Positions 28,126 through 36,672 are shown, counted from the stretch's first letter. The stretch: DNA of 64,000 nucleotides from Pseudarthrobacter sp. SSS035 (GCF_023273875.1 NZ_CP096882.1:2294001-2358000), one strand, 5' to 3'. The notes: generated from the letters alone by a model not told the origin. Numbers and translations are program-made.

Positions 28126-29070
28126 ATGGCCCGCACAACCCAGAATTCAGGAAAAGTACAGCGCCGTACCGCCATTGGGTTCATTGCACTCATGGGGCTG
28201 TTGGCGCCTGTCCTCCCGGCCTCGGCGTCGCCGCCGGAAGACTCGGTCATTGTGCTCAAGGATGCCACCTCCGCCGAGGGGATCGCAGCCGGCAGCGGAA
28301 CCACGTTCTACGCCGGAGACCTGGCACTTGGGGACATTTACCGCGGCGACATCCGTGAAGGCAAAGCGCGGCTGTTCATCGACGTATCCGAATTTGATTC
28401 GCAGCCCAGGGCCGCCGTCGGGATGAAGGCAGATACGCGAAACAACCTGCTGTTTGTAGCGGGCGGCCGCACGGGCAAGGCGTTCGTCTATGACACTGAA
28501 TCAGGCGAGCCGGTGGCTGACTTCGCGCTCGCTCCCGGGTTCATCAACGACGTCGCCCTGACGCGGGACGGCGCGTGGTTCACGAACTCGGCCGCTGGCG
28601 AGCTCTACTTCCTCCCCGTGGGCAGGCACGGCGAGCTGGGCACTGTTGAGTTCCTGCCGCTGTGCGGGCCGGCTGCCGAGCTGACTCCGGGCTTCGACCT
28701 CAACGGCATTGCCGCCGCCAAGGGCGACCGGGTCCTGATCGTGGCTCATTCGAACAACAGGGCCCTCTACACCGTCGACCCGGAGACCGGCCACAGCGCC
28801 TTGATTGAGGGTGTGGATGTGCCGAATGTTGACGGCATCCTGGTCCGGGGCCATACCGTCTGGGCGGTGCAGAACTTCCTGAACCAGATCGTCCGGATTG
28901 ACCTCTCCAACGATCTCTCCTCCGGCGAGATCGAGGACACCATCACCAGTCCCCACTTCGATGTTCCCACCACGGTTGCGCGGTTCGGGAACACACTGGC
29001 TGCCGTGAATGCGCAGTTCATGCGGCCGGCCAGTCCGCATGAAGTGGTGCTGGTACCGGCCCGCGATTAG
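28126..29070 (+). CDS. Secreted SMP-30/gluconolactonase-like beta-propeller protein
   Basis: 314 residues with a basic N-terminus and a Sec-type signal (membrane stretch near 17-33, cleavage likely after ASAS). The rest looks like a six-bladed propeller: repeats of the FVAGGRTGKAFVYDTESGEP and LIVAHSNNRALYTVDPETGH type, with DLNGIAAAKGDRV and VDGILVRGHTVWAV. Similar secreted proteins are called SMP-30-like hydrolases or streptogramin-lyase-like; the substrate is unknown. Confidence 0.75.
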   Translation: MARTTQNSGKVQRRTAIGFIALMGLLAPVLPASASPPEDSVIVLKDATSAEGIAAGSGTTFYAGDLALGDIYRGDIREGKARLFIDVSEFDSQPRAAVGMKADTRNNLLFVAGGRTGKAFVYDTESGEPVADFALAPGFINDVALTRDGAWFTNSAAGELYFLPVGRHGELGTVEFLPLCGPAAELTPGFDLNGIAAAKGDRVLIVAHSNNRALYTVDPETGHSALIEGVDVPNVDGILVRGHTVWAVQNFLNQIVRIDLSNDLSSGEIEDTITSPHFDVPTTVARFGNTLAAVNAQFMRPASPHEVVLVPARD

Positions 29071-29089
29071 GCCGCTTACGTTGGGACGG

Positions 29090-29120
29090 TGCTGCCCCGC
29101 TTGAGCGGTGCGGGGCAGCA
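29090..29120. terminator. Hairpin terminator after the beta-propeller gene
   Basis: TGCTGCCCCGC / GCGGGGCAGCA, 11 bp perfect stem, 9-nt loop, 20 bp past the stop. No T run. Confidence 0.55.
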
Positions 29121-29242
29121 TCGCTCGTGCGGGGCCAGGCAGCTTGTGTGGGGCCGGGCAGCTGATGCCGCGTACTGCTGTTGCAAAGTACGACGGCGGG
29201 CGGCACCTTAGGTTCGACTCCGCCAGTCTGCGACTCCGCCCG

Positions 29243-29881
29243 TCAACGGTCGCCCAAGGTACCGCCGAGCGGCGGGATAGTGCCGTCGTCGTCCGGTTTC
29301 TTGACGTTGCGTTGGGCCGCGCTGCGGATCTCGCCCTCTGCCGAGCCGTCCGACTCGCCCTCAAGATCGACCATCCCGCCGGTCTGGTCGAATGGGTGCG
29401 TGTACCGGTTGTACGCCGACGGCTCGCCCTTGGGGACGGATTCCCGCCAGGCGCCCGTGGCATGGCCCTCGTGTTCGATGAACTCCTTGAACTTCTTCAG
29501 GTCGTGCTCCGCCTGGCGGGTCACGACGTGCAGCAGGTCGCCCACCTTCTCCACCATGCCCTCCGGCTGGTACTCCAGGGTGAGGGAGAGCTCGGTCTTG
29601 TTGCCGCCGGCGTCGGCGAATTCCACGGCACCGGAGTTTGTGGCCCCTTCGGTGGACGCCCACTCGATCCTGCGGTCCGGGATCTGCTCCACGATGGTGG
29701 CTTCCCACTGACGGCGGACCCCGGCGATATGGGCCACCCACTTCAGGCGGTCGGCACTGAGCTGGGTCACGCTCTCCACGCCACCCATGAACTGCGGAAA
29801 ATCCTCGAACTGGGTCCACTGGTTGTAGGCGGTGCTGACCGGCACGTCAACCACAATCCGCTTCTCGACTTTGCTGCTCAC
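29243..29881 (-). CDS. SRPBCC-family (polyketide-cyclase-like) protein
   Basis: 212 residues. The START-like fold runs to about residue 145: VEKRIVVDVPVSTAYNQWTQ, FPQFMGGVESVTQL, IEWASTEGATNSGAVEFADA. A hydrophilic, disordered-looking tail follows (VKKPDDDGTIPPLGG). The family binds hydrophobic ligands or coats membranes. A possible TetR half-site lies just before the gene at 29915. Confidence 0.85.
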   Translation of the reverse strand: MSSKVEKRIVVDVPVSTAYNQWTQFEDFPQFMGGVESVTQLSADRLKWVAHIAGVRRQWEATIVEQIPDRRIEWASTEGATNSGAVEFADAGGNKTELSLTLEYQPEGMVEKVGDLLHVVTRQAEHDLKKFKEFIEHEGHATGAWRESVPKGEPSAYNRYTHPFDQTGGMVDLEGESDGSAEGEIRSAAQRNVKKPDDDGTIPPLGGTLGDR

Positions 29882-29914
29882 AACGTCTCCTTTGACTGGA
29901 ACGGTCTGATGACA

Positions 29915-29933
29915 AACTGAATACAGTCAGTAT
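29915..29933. promoter_or_regulatory. Possible TetR-type half operator
   Basis: Read on the minus strand this is ATACTGACTGTATTCAGT, which matches the left half of the palindrome at 60853 at 14 of 17 positions. The other half is not preserved, so binding by the same regulator is uncertain. Confidence 0.3.
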
Positions 29934-29953
29934 GCTTACCTATCGCCGTTGCG

Positions 29954-30009
29954 GGCAAGGCGTCAGAGGCAAGGCGTCAGGGGCGGGGCGTCAGTGGCAA
30001 GGCTTCAGA
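29954..30009. repeat. Four tandem copies of a 14-bp unit
   Basis: Units GGCAAGGCGTCAGA, GGCAAGGCGTCAGG, GGCGGGGCGTCAGT and GGCAAGGCTTCAGA lie head to tail in the gap between two minus-strand genes. It looks like a small variable-number repeat; no function seen. Confidence 0.85.
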
Positions 30010-30041
30010 GGCGCATGGGCCAGAGGGGAGTGAGACGGCGG

Positions 30042-30176
30042 TTAGTCGTCGTCTGTGTCGGCGCCTTCGGCGGGTTCCTGGGAGTGCACTCGGATGTCGG
30101 TGGGGTCCGCCAACTCGTCCCCTTCGGCCGGAGCCTCGCTGTGGATGCGCTGCGCCACGACTGGTTTTTCCTTCAT
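30042..30176 (-). CDS. Small acidic protein with an internal repeat, 44 aa
   Basis: Starts MKEKPVVAQRIHSEAPAEGD and ends RVHSQEPAEGADTDDD after a GAGCGG ribosome site. RIHSEAPAEGDE and RVHSQEPAEGAD are two copies of a 12-residue unit. Strongly acidic, probably unfolded. No family recognised; called a gene from start, ribosome site and codon use. Confidence 0.6.
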   Translation of the reverse strand: MKEKPVVAQRIHSEAPAEGDELADPTDIRVHSQEPAEGADTDDD

Positions 30177-30334
30177 CTCAACCGCTCCTATGGTGTGTGG
30201 AATGTGCCTCAACCATCATTCAGCGCCTCCCGAAGCGGGGTGTCAAGAACCCTTCCAGAGCTCTGGCGGCGGCACGTGTTCTGTGCTGGACTGGGGGCGC
30301 ACTGTGCCCGCTTCATCCTGTTAAGCTCTACGGC

Positions 30335-30353
30335 CAGCCGGTTCTGCCGGCTG
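30335..30353 (+). other. Leader hairpin before the FMN reductase gene
   Basis: CAGCCGG-TTCTG-CCGGCTG, a perfect 7-bp stem ending about 5 bp before the ribosome site of the gene at 30372. It might modulate translation or be the end of an upstream transcript. Confidence 0.35.
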
Positions 30354-30371
30354 TTGGGAAGGAACAATCTC

Positions 30372-30983
30372 ATGGCAACGCAGAAAATTGGATACTTCGT
30401 GGGGAGCCTGGCCACCGGCTCCATCAACCGCACACTCGCCAAGGCCCTCATCAAGCTGGCCCCGGCGGACCTTGAATTCACCGAGATCCCTATTAAGGAC
30501 CTGCCCCTCTACAGCTACGACTACGACGCCGATTTCCCGCCGGCAGGCCGCGCCCTCAAGGAAGCGATCGAGGCCTCGGACGGCATCCTGTTTGTGTCCC
30601 CCGAATACAACCGCTCCATTCCGGGAGCGCTCAAGAATGCCATCGACTGGGCGTCGCGGCCCTGGGGCACCAACTCCTTCGCGCGCAAGCCCACCGGCAT
30701 CATCGGCGCCTCGCCGGGCAGCATCGGCACGGCGGTGATGCAGTCCTCCATGCGGAGTGTGCTGAGCTTCCTGGACGCCCCCCAATTGAACGCCCCGGAA
30801 GTGTACATTCACTTCAAGCCCGAGGTTTTCGGGGAAGGCGGCGAAATACGGGATGAATCGACTGCCAAGTTCCTGCGGCACTACATGGAGGAATACGCCG
30901 CGTTCGTCCAGCGGGTACTGGCCGCCAATGCGCCGGGCCACATCGGCGATCCGGAGCCGGATCCGGACAAGCTTTCACGGTAG
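30372..30983 (+). CDS. NADPH-dependent FMN reductase (flavodoxin-like)
   Basis: 203 residues from ATG 30372. GSLATGSINRTLAKAL binds the FMN phosphate and SPEYNRSIPGALKNAIDW is the signature of the NADPH:FMN/quinone reductase family (ArsH/ChrR-like group). It is soluble and probably reduces quinones, azo dyes or FMN itself. No neighbouring operon. Confidence 0.92.
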   Translation: MATQKIGYFVGSLATGSINRTLAKALIKLAPADLEFTEIPIKDLPLYSYDYDADFPPAGRALKEAIEASDGILFVSPEYNRSIPGALKNAIDWASRPWGTNSFARKPTGIIGASPGSIGTAVMQSSMRSVLSFLDAPQLNAPEVYIHFKPEVFGEGGEIRDESTAKFLRHYMEEYAAFVQRVLAANAPGHIGDPEPDPDKLSR

Positions 30984-31007
30984 TCCAGCCTTCCCAAGCC
31001 CGCAGGC

Positions 31008-31481
31008 TCAGTCCAGGGGGAGGGTGACCGTCACGGTGGTGCCCTGCCCTGGCTTCGAACAGACGTTGACGGTGCCGCCGGCCTCATGTACTGCCACGGA
31101 CATCAGCCGCAGCCCGTAGCCGTGGTTCTTGCCGCTTAACGCGAGGTCGCAGTCAAAGCCCGTGCCGTCGTCGGACACCACAAGACGGATGCCGTGGTCA
31201 ACGGCAGACAACTGGACGGTGAGCTCGGCGGCGTCGGAGTACTTGAAGGCGTTGCTCAGCGCTTCGCGGGCCGATTGGTAGAGGAGGGACGCGCAGTCCG
31301 CCGGGATCTCGATGCCCCAGTGCGGAGTTTCCCAGCGGACTGCCGTTCCTTGCTGACGGAGGGGGCCGGTCAGCCGGTCAATGCAACCGGCCAGCCCCAA
31401 GGTGTGGAAGTCGAGCGGGTGGTGATCAGTGATCAGTCCTCCCACCGCGACGACCTCGTCCAGAGCTGATTCCTTCCCCAT
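31008..31481 (-). CDS. Stand-alone histidine-kinase-like ATPase domain
   Basis: 157 residues. The N-box is LLYQSAREALSNAFKYSDAA, and VVSDDGTGFD and GYGLRLMSVAVHEAGG are the other ATP boxes of NarX/DesK-type kinases. The stretch before it (DFHTLGLAGCIDRL) is the end of a dimerisation domain, but no phosphorylatable His box, sensor or membrane part is present. ATG 31481 has AGGAAG upstream, so it may be a real short gene or a truncated kinase. No regulator lies next to it. Confidence 0.75.
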   Translation of the reverse strand: MGKESALDEVVAVGGLITDHHPLDFHTLGLAGCIDRLTGPLRQQGTAVRWETPHWGIEIPADCASLLYQSAREALSNAFKYSDAAELTVQLSAVDHGIRLVVSDDGTGFDCDLALSGKNHGYGLRLMSVAVHEAGGTVNVCSKPGQGTTVTVTLPLD

Positions 31482-31604
31482 GAATCTTCCTGCTTCCCCG
31501 CCGTATTCTTGTGGTGATAAATCCAGCGTGGACCGCCCACTGCATGAGTTGCCAAGGGTTGGCTCAAGGTTGGATCAATTTTTCGGGGAAGATTCCGTGT
31601 TGTT

Positions 31605-33074
31605 TTACGCGTGTCGTCCCAAGGCCGGCAGCCGGACGAGTTTCAACGCCGCATCGACGTCGGGGCGGAGGTCGCGGTCCTGGTTGGCAGCCGGCAGCGT
31701 GAATCCGGTTTCGAGGGTTCTCCTGAGCAGTGGATTGCTGAACTCGGACGTTTTCCGTCCCTGCATCCGCAGTGCCCGCGCTGAACACACCAATTCAACG
31801 GCCGTCATGGTCGCCAGCGCCTGGACGGTGGAGTCCAGCCGGGATGCCGCCAGGCTGGCGAAGCTGGCGTCTTCCTCGGCGCCGAGGGACAGGACCACTG
31901 TCTGCAGGCTCGCGGGCTGGGCGTTGGCGCGTACAAGCCCCGCGGCGGCTGCAGCTACGTATTCGAGCATCATGACGCCGGATTGGCCGGAATCGTCGGC
32001 TGCCAGGAACCGGTTGAGACCCGTAAACGCGGGGTCGCAGAGCAGGTCTATCCGGCGGAGGTTGGTGGCGCAGGCCGTCCCCAGGGCCAAGTGCAGCGCG
32101 TCTATCCGCCTGGCAAGGGTTGTCATCTGGAAGAGGCCGTGATGGGCCACCCCGTTGGTCCCGTCGGTCTCAGAGCCGAAGACCATCGGGTTCTCGTGGC
32201 CGGCAACCACAAGCCGGTTCAGGAGCATTTCAAGCGAGGCAAGCTCCTCCGTGACCGCCCCGAGGACCTGGGGCAAAGTGCGCAGACAGTACGGATCCTG
32301 GATCCGGGCGGCCACGCCGGTCCCAGCCACCAGCCCGTGAAGTGTCGTCGCCGTTTCCCCCACAGCAGCCGAATCGGACGCCCGGGCCACTTCAGGGCTG
32401 AACGCTTCCGGATTGCCTGACATCGCCATGAAGGACAGAGCACTCACCAGCGTGAGGTTCTCCACCAGGACGGCAAGTTTCTGATGGCCCAGCACGGCCT
32501 GGGCAACGGTGAGCGCGCTCGAACTGATGAATGGTAGGGCGTCCTCCGTGCCCCAGCCGTCCAGCGCTTCGGGGATGACGCCGCCGCCCATGGTTGGCCG
32601 CTCTCCCAGGAGTGTGAGTGCGGTCCCGGCCAAAGCCGGCAGGTCCGCCGTCCCGATCCCGCCGAATTCCCGCACCTCCGGCAAAGCATCACGGTTCAAC
32701 ATCTCCACGAGCGCTTCGGCTATGGCCGGGTTGATGCCGGAGGCACCTGCCGCCAGCTGGGAGAGCCGGATCACCAGCATCGCCCGCACGGTTTCACGGT
32801 CGAGGGCACGTCCGGCATCCACCGCATGGCTGCGCAGTAGATTCAGCCCATGCAGGTCCATCCCTGTATCCGTTGGATCCAGGGTGACGGAGCGGTTGGC
32901 GCCGACCCCGGTGGAACGCCCATAAACGGGCCGGGCGCGGGCGGTTGCCCGCGCAGACCGCTGGGATGCCGCCATCCGTTCAACGGCCGACGGCGCCAGC
33001 GTCACCCGGGTGCCTCCGGCAGCCACCTTGGTGATGTCGGCCAAAGCCAGCTGTGTGCCGTCGATTTCAATCAT
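31605..33074 (-). CDS. HutH-like (HAL/PAL superfamily) protein lacking the MIO triad
   Basis: 489 residues from ATG 33074. The fold is that of histidine/phenylalanine ammonia-lyase: YGRSTGVGANRSV (51-63), LAAGASGINPAIAEALVEML, and QDPYCLRTLPQVLGAV. Ammonia-lyases need an Ala-Ser-Gly triad (GSVGASGDLAPL) to form the MIO cofactor; here residues 138-149 read GGIGTADLPALA, one residue shorter. The catalytic LNGTQ segment reads as FISSSALTV. The ASG at 111-113 lies in another loop. It sits downstream of hutU in a hut operon, so it is either a changed enzyme or a protein with another role. Confidence 0.85.
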   Translation of the reverse strand: MIEIDGTQLALADITKVAAGGTRVTLAPSAVERMAASQRSARATARARPVYGRSTGVGANRSVTLDPTDTGMDLHGLNLLRSHAVDAGRALDRETVRAMLVIRLSQLAAGASGINPAIAEALVEMLNRDALPEVREFGGIGTADLPALAGTALTLLGERPTMGGGVIPEALDGWGTEDALPFISSSALTVAQAVLGHQKLAVLVENLTLVSALSFMAMSGNPEAFSPEVARASDSAAVGETATTLHGLVAGTGVAARIQDPYCLRTLPQVLGAVTEELASLEMLLNRLVVAGHENPMVFGSETDGTNGVAHHGLFQMTTLARRIDALHLALGTACATNLRRIDLLCDPAFTGLNRFLAADDSGQSGVMMLEYVAAAAAGLVRANAQPASLQTVVLSLGAEEDASFASLAASRLDSTVQALATMTAVELVCSARALRMQGRKTSEFSNPLLRRTLETGFTLPAANQDRDLRPDVDAALKLVRLPALGRHA

Positions 33075-33116
33075 GGACTGATTCTTTCTCTGGGCCGGTG
33101 ATCGAGCCTTGTTCCT

Positions 33117-33220
33117 CGGTGGTTGAGCTTGTCGAAACCGGGATTTCGCTCCCCGCCAGCCCCCTAAGCTCGCAAGCTCGCTCAGGGAACCCGACTGGCG
33201 TGGGCCCAGCTCAACCACCG
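33117..33220. repeat. REP-like palindromic intergenic repeat
   Basis: Outer arms CGGTGGTTGAGC (33117-33128) and GCTCAACCACCG (33209-33220) are perfect. The inside holds a second palindrome AGCTCGCAAGCT and a GCCAG/CTGGC pair, so it can fold into nested stems. Sequences of the GGTTGAGCTTGTCGAAACC type are, as I recall, repeated in Arthrobacter genomes. It separates hutU from the HutH-like gene and may limit read-through. Confidence 0.75.
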
Positions 33221-33231
33221 GTTCTGGTCGG

Positions 33232-34926
33232 TTACCGGGTTTCTTGCATGGGGATGCGGACGCCGCGTTCTTTGGCGACGTCGACGGCGCGGTCGTAGCC
33301 GGCGTCGGCGTGGCGGATGACGCCCATGCCGGGGTCGTTGGTGAGGAGGCGTTCGAGTTTCTGCGCGGCGAGGTCGGTGCCGTCGGCGACGGAGACCTGG
33401 CCGGCGTGGATGGAGCGGCCGATCCCGACGCCGCCGCCGTGGTGGATCGAGACCCAGGTGGCGCCGGAGGCGGTGTTGAGCAGGGCGTTGAGCAGCGGCC
33501 AGTCCGCGATCGCGTCGGAGCCGTCGGCCATGGCCTCGGTCTCCCGGTACGGGGAAGCGACCGAGCCGGAGTCCAGGTGGTCACGGCCGATCACGATCGG
33601 GGCCTTGACCTTGCCGTCCGCCACGAGCTGGTTGAACAGCAGCCCGGCCTTGGCGCGGTCGCCGTAGCCGAGCCAGCAGATCCTCGCCGGCAGGCCTTCG
33701 AACTCCACCCGTTCCTGGGCGGCGTCGATCCAGCGGTGCAGGTGCTTGTTCTCCGGGAACAGTTCCTTGATCGCCGCATCCGTGACCGCGATGTCCTCCG
33801 GGTCTCCGGAGAGCGCGACCCAGCGGAACGGGCCCAGACCCTCGCAGAACAGCGGCCGGATGTACGCCGGGACGAAGCCGGGGAACTCGAAGGCACGGGC
33901 ATAGCCGCCCGTGCGGGCCTCGTCACGGATCGAGTTGCCGTAATCGAAGACCTCCGCGCCGGCGTCCTGGAACTCCACCATCGCCTGGACCTGCCGGGCC
34001 ATGGACGCCTGGGCCTTCTTCGTGAAGCCCTCCGGGTCCGCGGCGGCCTCGGCCTGCCACTCGGCGACCGTGATGCCTTCGGGCAGGTAGGACAGCGGGT
34101 CATGCGCCGAGGTCTGGTCCGTGACGATATCGACCGTGAGCTCGCCGGCGATGTGGCGGCGCAGGATCTCGGGGAAGACCTCGGCGGCGTTCCCGACGTA
34201 CCCGACGGACCAGCCCCGGCGCTCCTCCTTGGCCGCCAGGACCTTGGCGATGGCGGTGTCGAGGTCGGTTTCGACCTCGTCGAGGTAGCGTTTGCCGGCC
34301 CGGCGGCGCAGCCGGGTCTCGTCGACGTCCACGATCAGGCAGGCGCCCTCGTTCAGGGTCACCGCGAGCGGCTGGGCCCCGCCCATGCCCCCGCACCCGC
34401 CCGTGAGGGTCAGGGTCCCGGCGAGGGTCCCGTTCTCGTCGCCGGTGAGTTTGCGGGCGATCGCGGCGAACGTCTCGAAGGTGCCCTGCAGGATGCCCTG
34501 GGTGCCGATATAGATCCAGGACCCGGCGGTCATCTGGCCATACATCATCAGGCCCTCGGCCTCGAGCCGGCGGAACTCGGGCCAGTTCGCCCAGTCGCCC
34601 ACGAGGTTGGAGTTCGCCAGCAACACCCGCGGCGCCCACTCGTTGGTCCGGAACACACCGACCGGCTTGCCGGACTGGACCAGCAGCGTCTCGTCCTTCT
34701 CCATCGTTTCCAGGGTGCGGGTGATCGCATCGAACGCCGCCCAGGACCGGACGGCACGGCCGGTCCCGCCGTAAACCACCAGATCATCCGGGCGTTCGGC
34801 GACCTCGGGATCCAGATTGTTCATCAGCATCCGCAGCGGGGCTTCGGTCTGCCAGCTCTTGGCGGTGAGCTCGGTGCCGCGGGCAGCTTTGACCGGGCGG
34901 GCACCGGTAGTGAAATCGGCTTTCAA
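33232..34926 (-). CDS. hutU: Urocanate hydratase HutU
   Basis: 564 residues; converts urocanate to imidazolonepropionate with tightly bound NAD+. The N-terminal region has LRMLMNNLDPEVAERPDDLV and VYGGTGRAVRSWAAFDAI; LTGGCGGMGGAQPLAVTLN is the NAD+ and signature region, and RPLFCEGLGPFRWVALSGD lies further on. Length matches the family. It lies 27 bp after the binding-protein gene, in one operon with the ABC transporter and the IclR regulator. Confidence 0.97.
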   Translation of the reverse strand: MKADFTTGARPVKAARGTELTAKSWQTEAPLRMLMNNLDPEVAERPDDLVVYGGTGRAVRSWAAFDAITRTLETMEKDETLLVQSGKPVGVFRTNEWAPRVLLANSNLVGDWANWPEFRRLEAEGLMMYGQMTAGSWIYIGTQGILQGTFETFAAIARKLTGDENGTLAGTLTLTGGCGGMGGAQPLAVTLNEGACLIVDVDETRLRRRAGKRYLDEVETDLDTAIAKVLAAKEERRGWSVGYVGNAAEVFPEILRRHIAGELTVDIVTDQTSAHDPLSYLPEGITVAEWQAEAAADPEGFTKKAQASMARQVQAMVEFQDAGAEVFDYGNSIRDEARTGGYARAFEFPGFVPAYIRPLFCEGLGPFRWVALSGDPEDIAVTDAAIKELFPENKHLHRWIDAAQERVEFEGLPARICWLGYGDRAKAGLLFNQLVADGKVKAPIVIGRDHLDSGSVASPYRETEAMADGSDAIADWPLLNALLNTASGATWVSIHHGGGVGIGRSIHAGQVSVADGTDLAAQKLERLLTNDPGMGVIRHADAGYDRAVDVAKERGVRIPMQETR

Positions 34927-34953
34927 TGTACTTCTCCTAATATCCTGCGCGGC

Positions 34954-35859
34954 CTAGGCCAGGTTCTTGGACTTGAGCCAGTCCTTGGCGATTTCGCCTA
35001 TGTCCTCGAACTTCGCCACGCGGCCGTTCATCTCGATCAGGTCTTCCGTGGTGAGCGCGGCCGAGACCTTGTCCAGGACCTCCTTGACGGTGGCCGTGGA
35101 CTTCTTCTCGTTGATGACCGGGACGATGTTCTCGGACAGGAAGAGGTTCTTGTCGTCTTCGAGGGCAACCAGGTTGTTGGCGGCCAGAGCAGGGTCGGTG
35201 CTGAAGATGTCGGCTACCTGTACCTGGCCGGAAAGCAGGGCGTTCAGCGTCAGGGGACCGCCGGCGTCGAGCGCTGAGAACTCCTTGAACTCCAGGTCGT
35301 AGACCGACTTGAGGCCGGCCACACCGTTCAGGCGGGTCTTCCACTCCGGCGGGCCGCCCAGGACGAGCTCCTTGGCCACGGGCTGGAGGTCGCTGATGGA
35401 CTTGAGGTTGTGCTTTTCGGCCGTTTCCTTCTTGACCGCCAGGACGTCCTTGTCCTCGGCTTCGGACGCCGTCAGCATGGTCAGCCCGGAGGGGACCTTG
35501 GTGGCCAGTTCCTTGGCAACCTCTTCGGAGGAGACTGCCTTGGTCGTGGAATCAAGGTACTGCAGGAGGGCTCCGCCGTATTCGGGCATGAGGTCGATGG
35601 AGCCGTCTTTGAGGGCCGGGATGGTGACTTCGCGGCTGCCGATACTGGGCTTTTCGGTCACCTGGACGCCCTTCGACTTGAGGGCCTCGGCGTAGATCTT
35701 GGCGATGAGCTGGCTTTCCGGGAAGTCCGCGGAGCCCACAATGATGCTGTCGCTGGAGCCTGCCTGGGTGTTGGAGTTGCTCATGGGATCCCCGCCGCAG
35801 GCGGTCAGGGCAAGGGCGGCAGCGGCCGCGAGGGTGATGCCGGTCAGGTACTTTTTCAT
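34954..35859 (-). CDS. ABC transporter substrate-binding lipoprotein, osmoprotectant (OpuAC/ProX) type
   Basis: 301 residues with a lipoprotein signal (lipobox LTAC, Cys21). SADFPESQLIAKIYAEALKS and the later LMPEYGGALLQYLD are the marks of the glycine-betaine/choline binding family. In pseudomonads such a transporter (HutXWV) sits in the hut operon and imports histidine, so histidine or urocanate is the likely ligand here, by context rather than by residues. Confidence 0.88.
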   Translation of the reverse strand: MKKYLTGITLAAAAALALTACGGDPMSNSNTQAGSSDSIIVGSADFPESQLIAKIYAEALKSKGVQVTEKPSIGSREVTIPALKDGSIDLMPEYGGALLQYLDSTTKAVSSEEVAKELATKVPSGLTMLTASEAEDKDVLAVKKETAEKHNLKSISDLQPVAKELVLGGPPEWKTRLNGVAGLKSVYDLEFKEFSALDAGGPLTLNALLSGQVQVADIFSTDPALAANNLVALEDDKNLFLSENIVPVINEKKSTATVKEVLDKVSAALTTEDLIEMNGRVAKFEDIGEIAKDWLKSKNLA

Positions 35860-35955
35860 GTCGATGCTCTCTGGGGGAGGCTGGCGCAGGGTATGCAGTG
35901 GCCAGGCTGGGGTTTTCGCCGGACGGCGAGGGGGGATGATGCGTGGGGCGGTGAT

Positions 35956-36672
35956 TCAGACCGTGACGGGGATTTTCACGGTGTCGGCCGCGGCGGCCGA
36001 TTTGACGGTGCGCCGGGTCAGTCCTGGTGAGACGATCCGGCGCGTGATGAAGGCGAGCAGCTGGTCAAAGACCAGGGCCATCAGGGCTACCAGCACGGCG
36101 CCGGCAACCATCTGGTTGTAGTCGTTCTGGGCCTTGCCGTCGATCAGCAGGCGGCCGAGTCCACCGAGCGAAATGTAGGCCGCGATGGTCGCCGTCGAGA
36201 TGATCTGCAGCAAAGCGCTGCGTACGCCGGACAGCACCAGCGGGAGCGAGCAGGGGAGCTGAACATCCGTGAGGATCTTCATGGTGCGGAAGCCCATGCC
36301 CTTGGCAGCGTCGACGGCGGCCGCATCCACTGCCCGGATGCCGGCATAGGTGTTGGTCAGGATGGGCGGCACCGCGAGCAGTACCAGGACGATGAGGCTA
36401 GGCAGGATGTAGCCCATCTTGGACGGGAAGGCCGGCGAGATCAGCAGCACGAGCAGGATCAGCAGTCCCACGCTGGGCAGGGCGCGGAGGGCATTGGCCA
36501 GGCCGGCGATCATGAAGACGCCCTTGCCGGTGACACCGATGTAGACGCCGAGCGGAACTGCGATGACGGCCGCGATGGCGAGGGCGATGAGCGAGTAAAC
36601 GAGGTGCTCGCCGATCAGGTTCGGGATGCCGTCAGCGCCGGTCCAGTGCGCGGGGTCGAACAAGTAGTTCAT
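35956..36672 (-). CDS. ABC transporter permease, osmoprotectant type (second permease)
   Basis: 238 residues from ATG 36672, which overlaps the stop of the first permease (ATGA). Several membrane helices; the ATPase-contact loop is AVDAAAVDAAKGMGFRTMKI and the end reads SLGGLGRLLIDGKAQND, typical of OpuBD/ProW permeases. It works with the permease at 36669 as a heteromer. Confidence 0.9.
   Translation of the reverse strand: MNYLFDPAHWTGADGIPNLIGEHLVYSLIALAIAAVIAVPLGVYIGVTGKGVFMIAGLANALRALPSVGLLILLVLLISPAFPSKMGYILPSLIVLVLLAVPPILTNTYAGIRAVDAAAVDAAKGMGFRTMKILTDVQLPCSLPLVLSGVRSALLQIISTATIAAYISLGGLGRLLIDGKAQNDYNQMVAGAVLVALMALVFDQLLAFITRRIVSPGLTRRTVKSAAAADTVKIPVTV

Noticed and set aside
29954..30009. 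CRISPR array
   Set aside because: The 14-bp units are directly adjacent with no spacers, and no cas genes are present.
32736..32744. ASG triad at residues 111-113 of the HutH-like protein as the MIO site
   Set aside because: It belongs to the conserved G-x-SG-I/V loop that precedes the MIO region by about 30 residues in normal HutH; the residues at the MIO position are GTAD.
33244..35277. A 677-codon open frame on the plus strand opposite hutU and the binding-protein gene
   Set aside because: It mirrors the codon pattern of hutU in high-GC DNA, has Gly/Asp/Val/Arg-rich low-information sequence and no domain; hutU on the other strand is certain.
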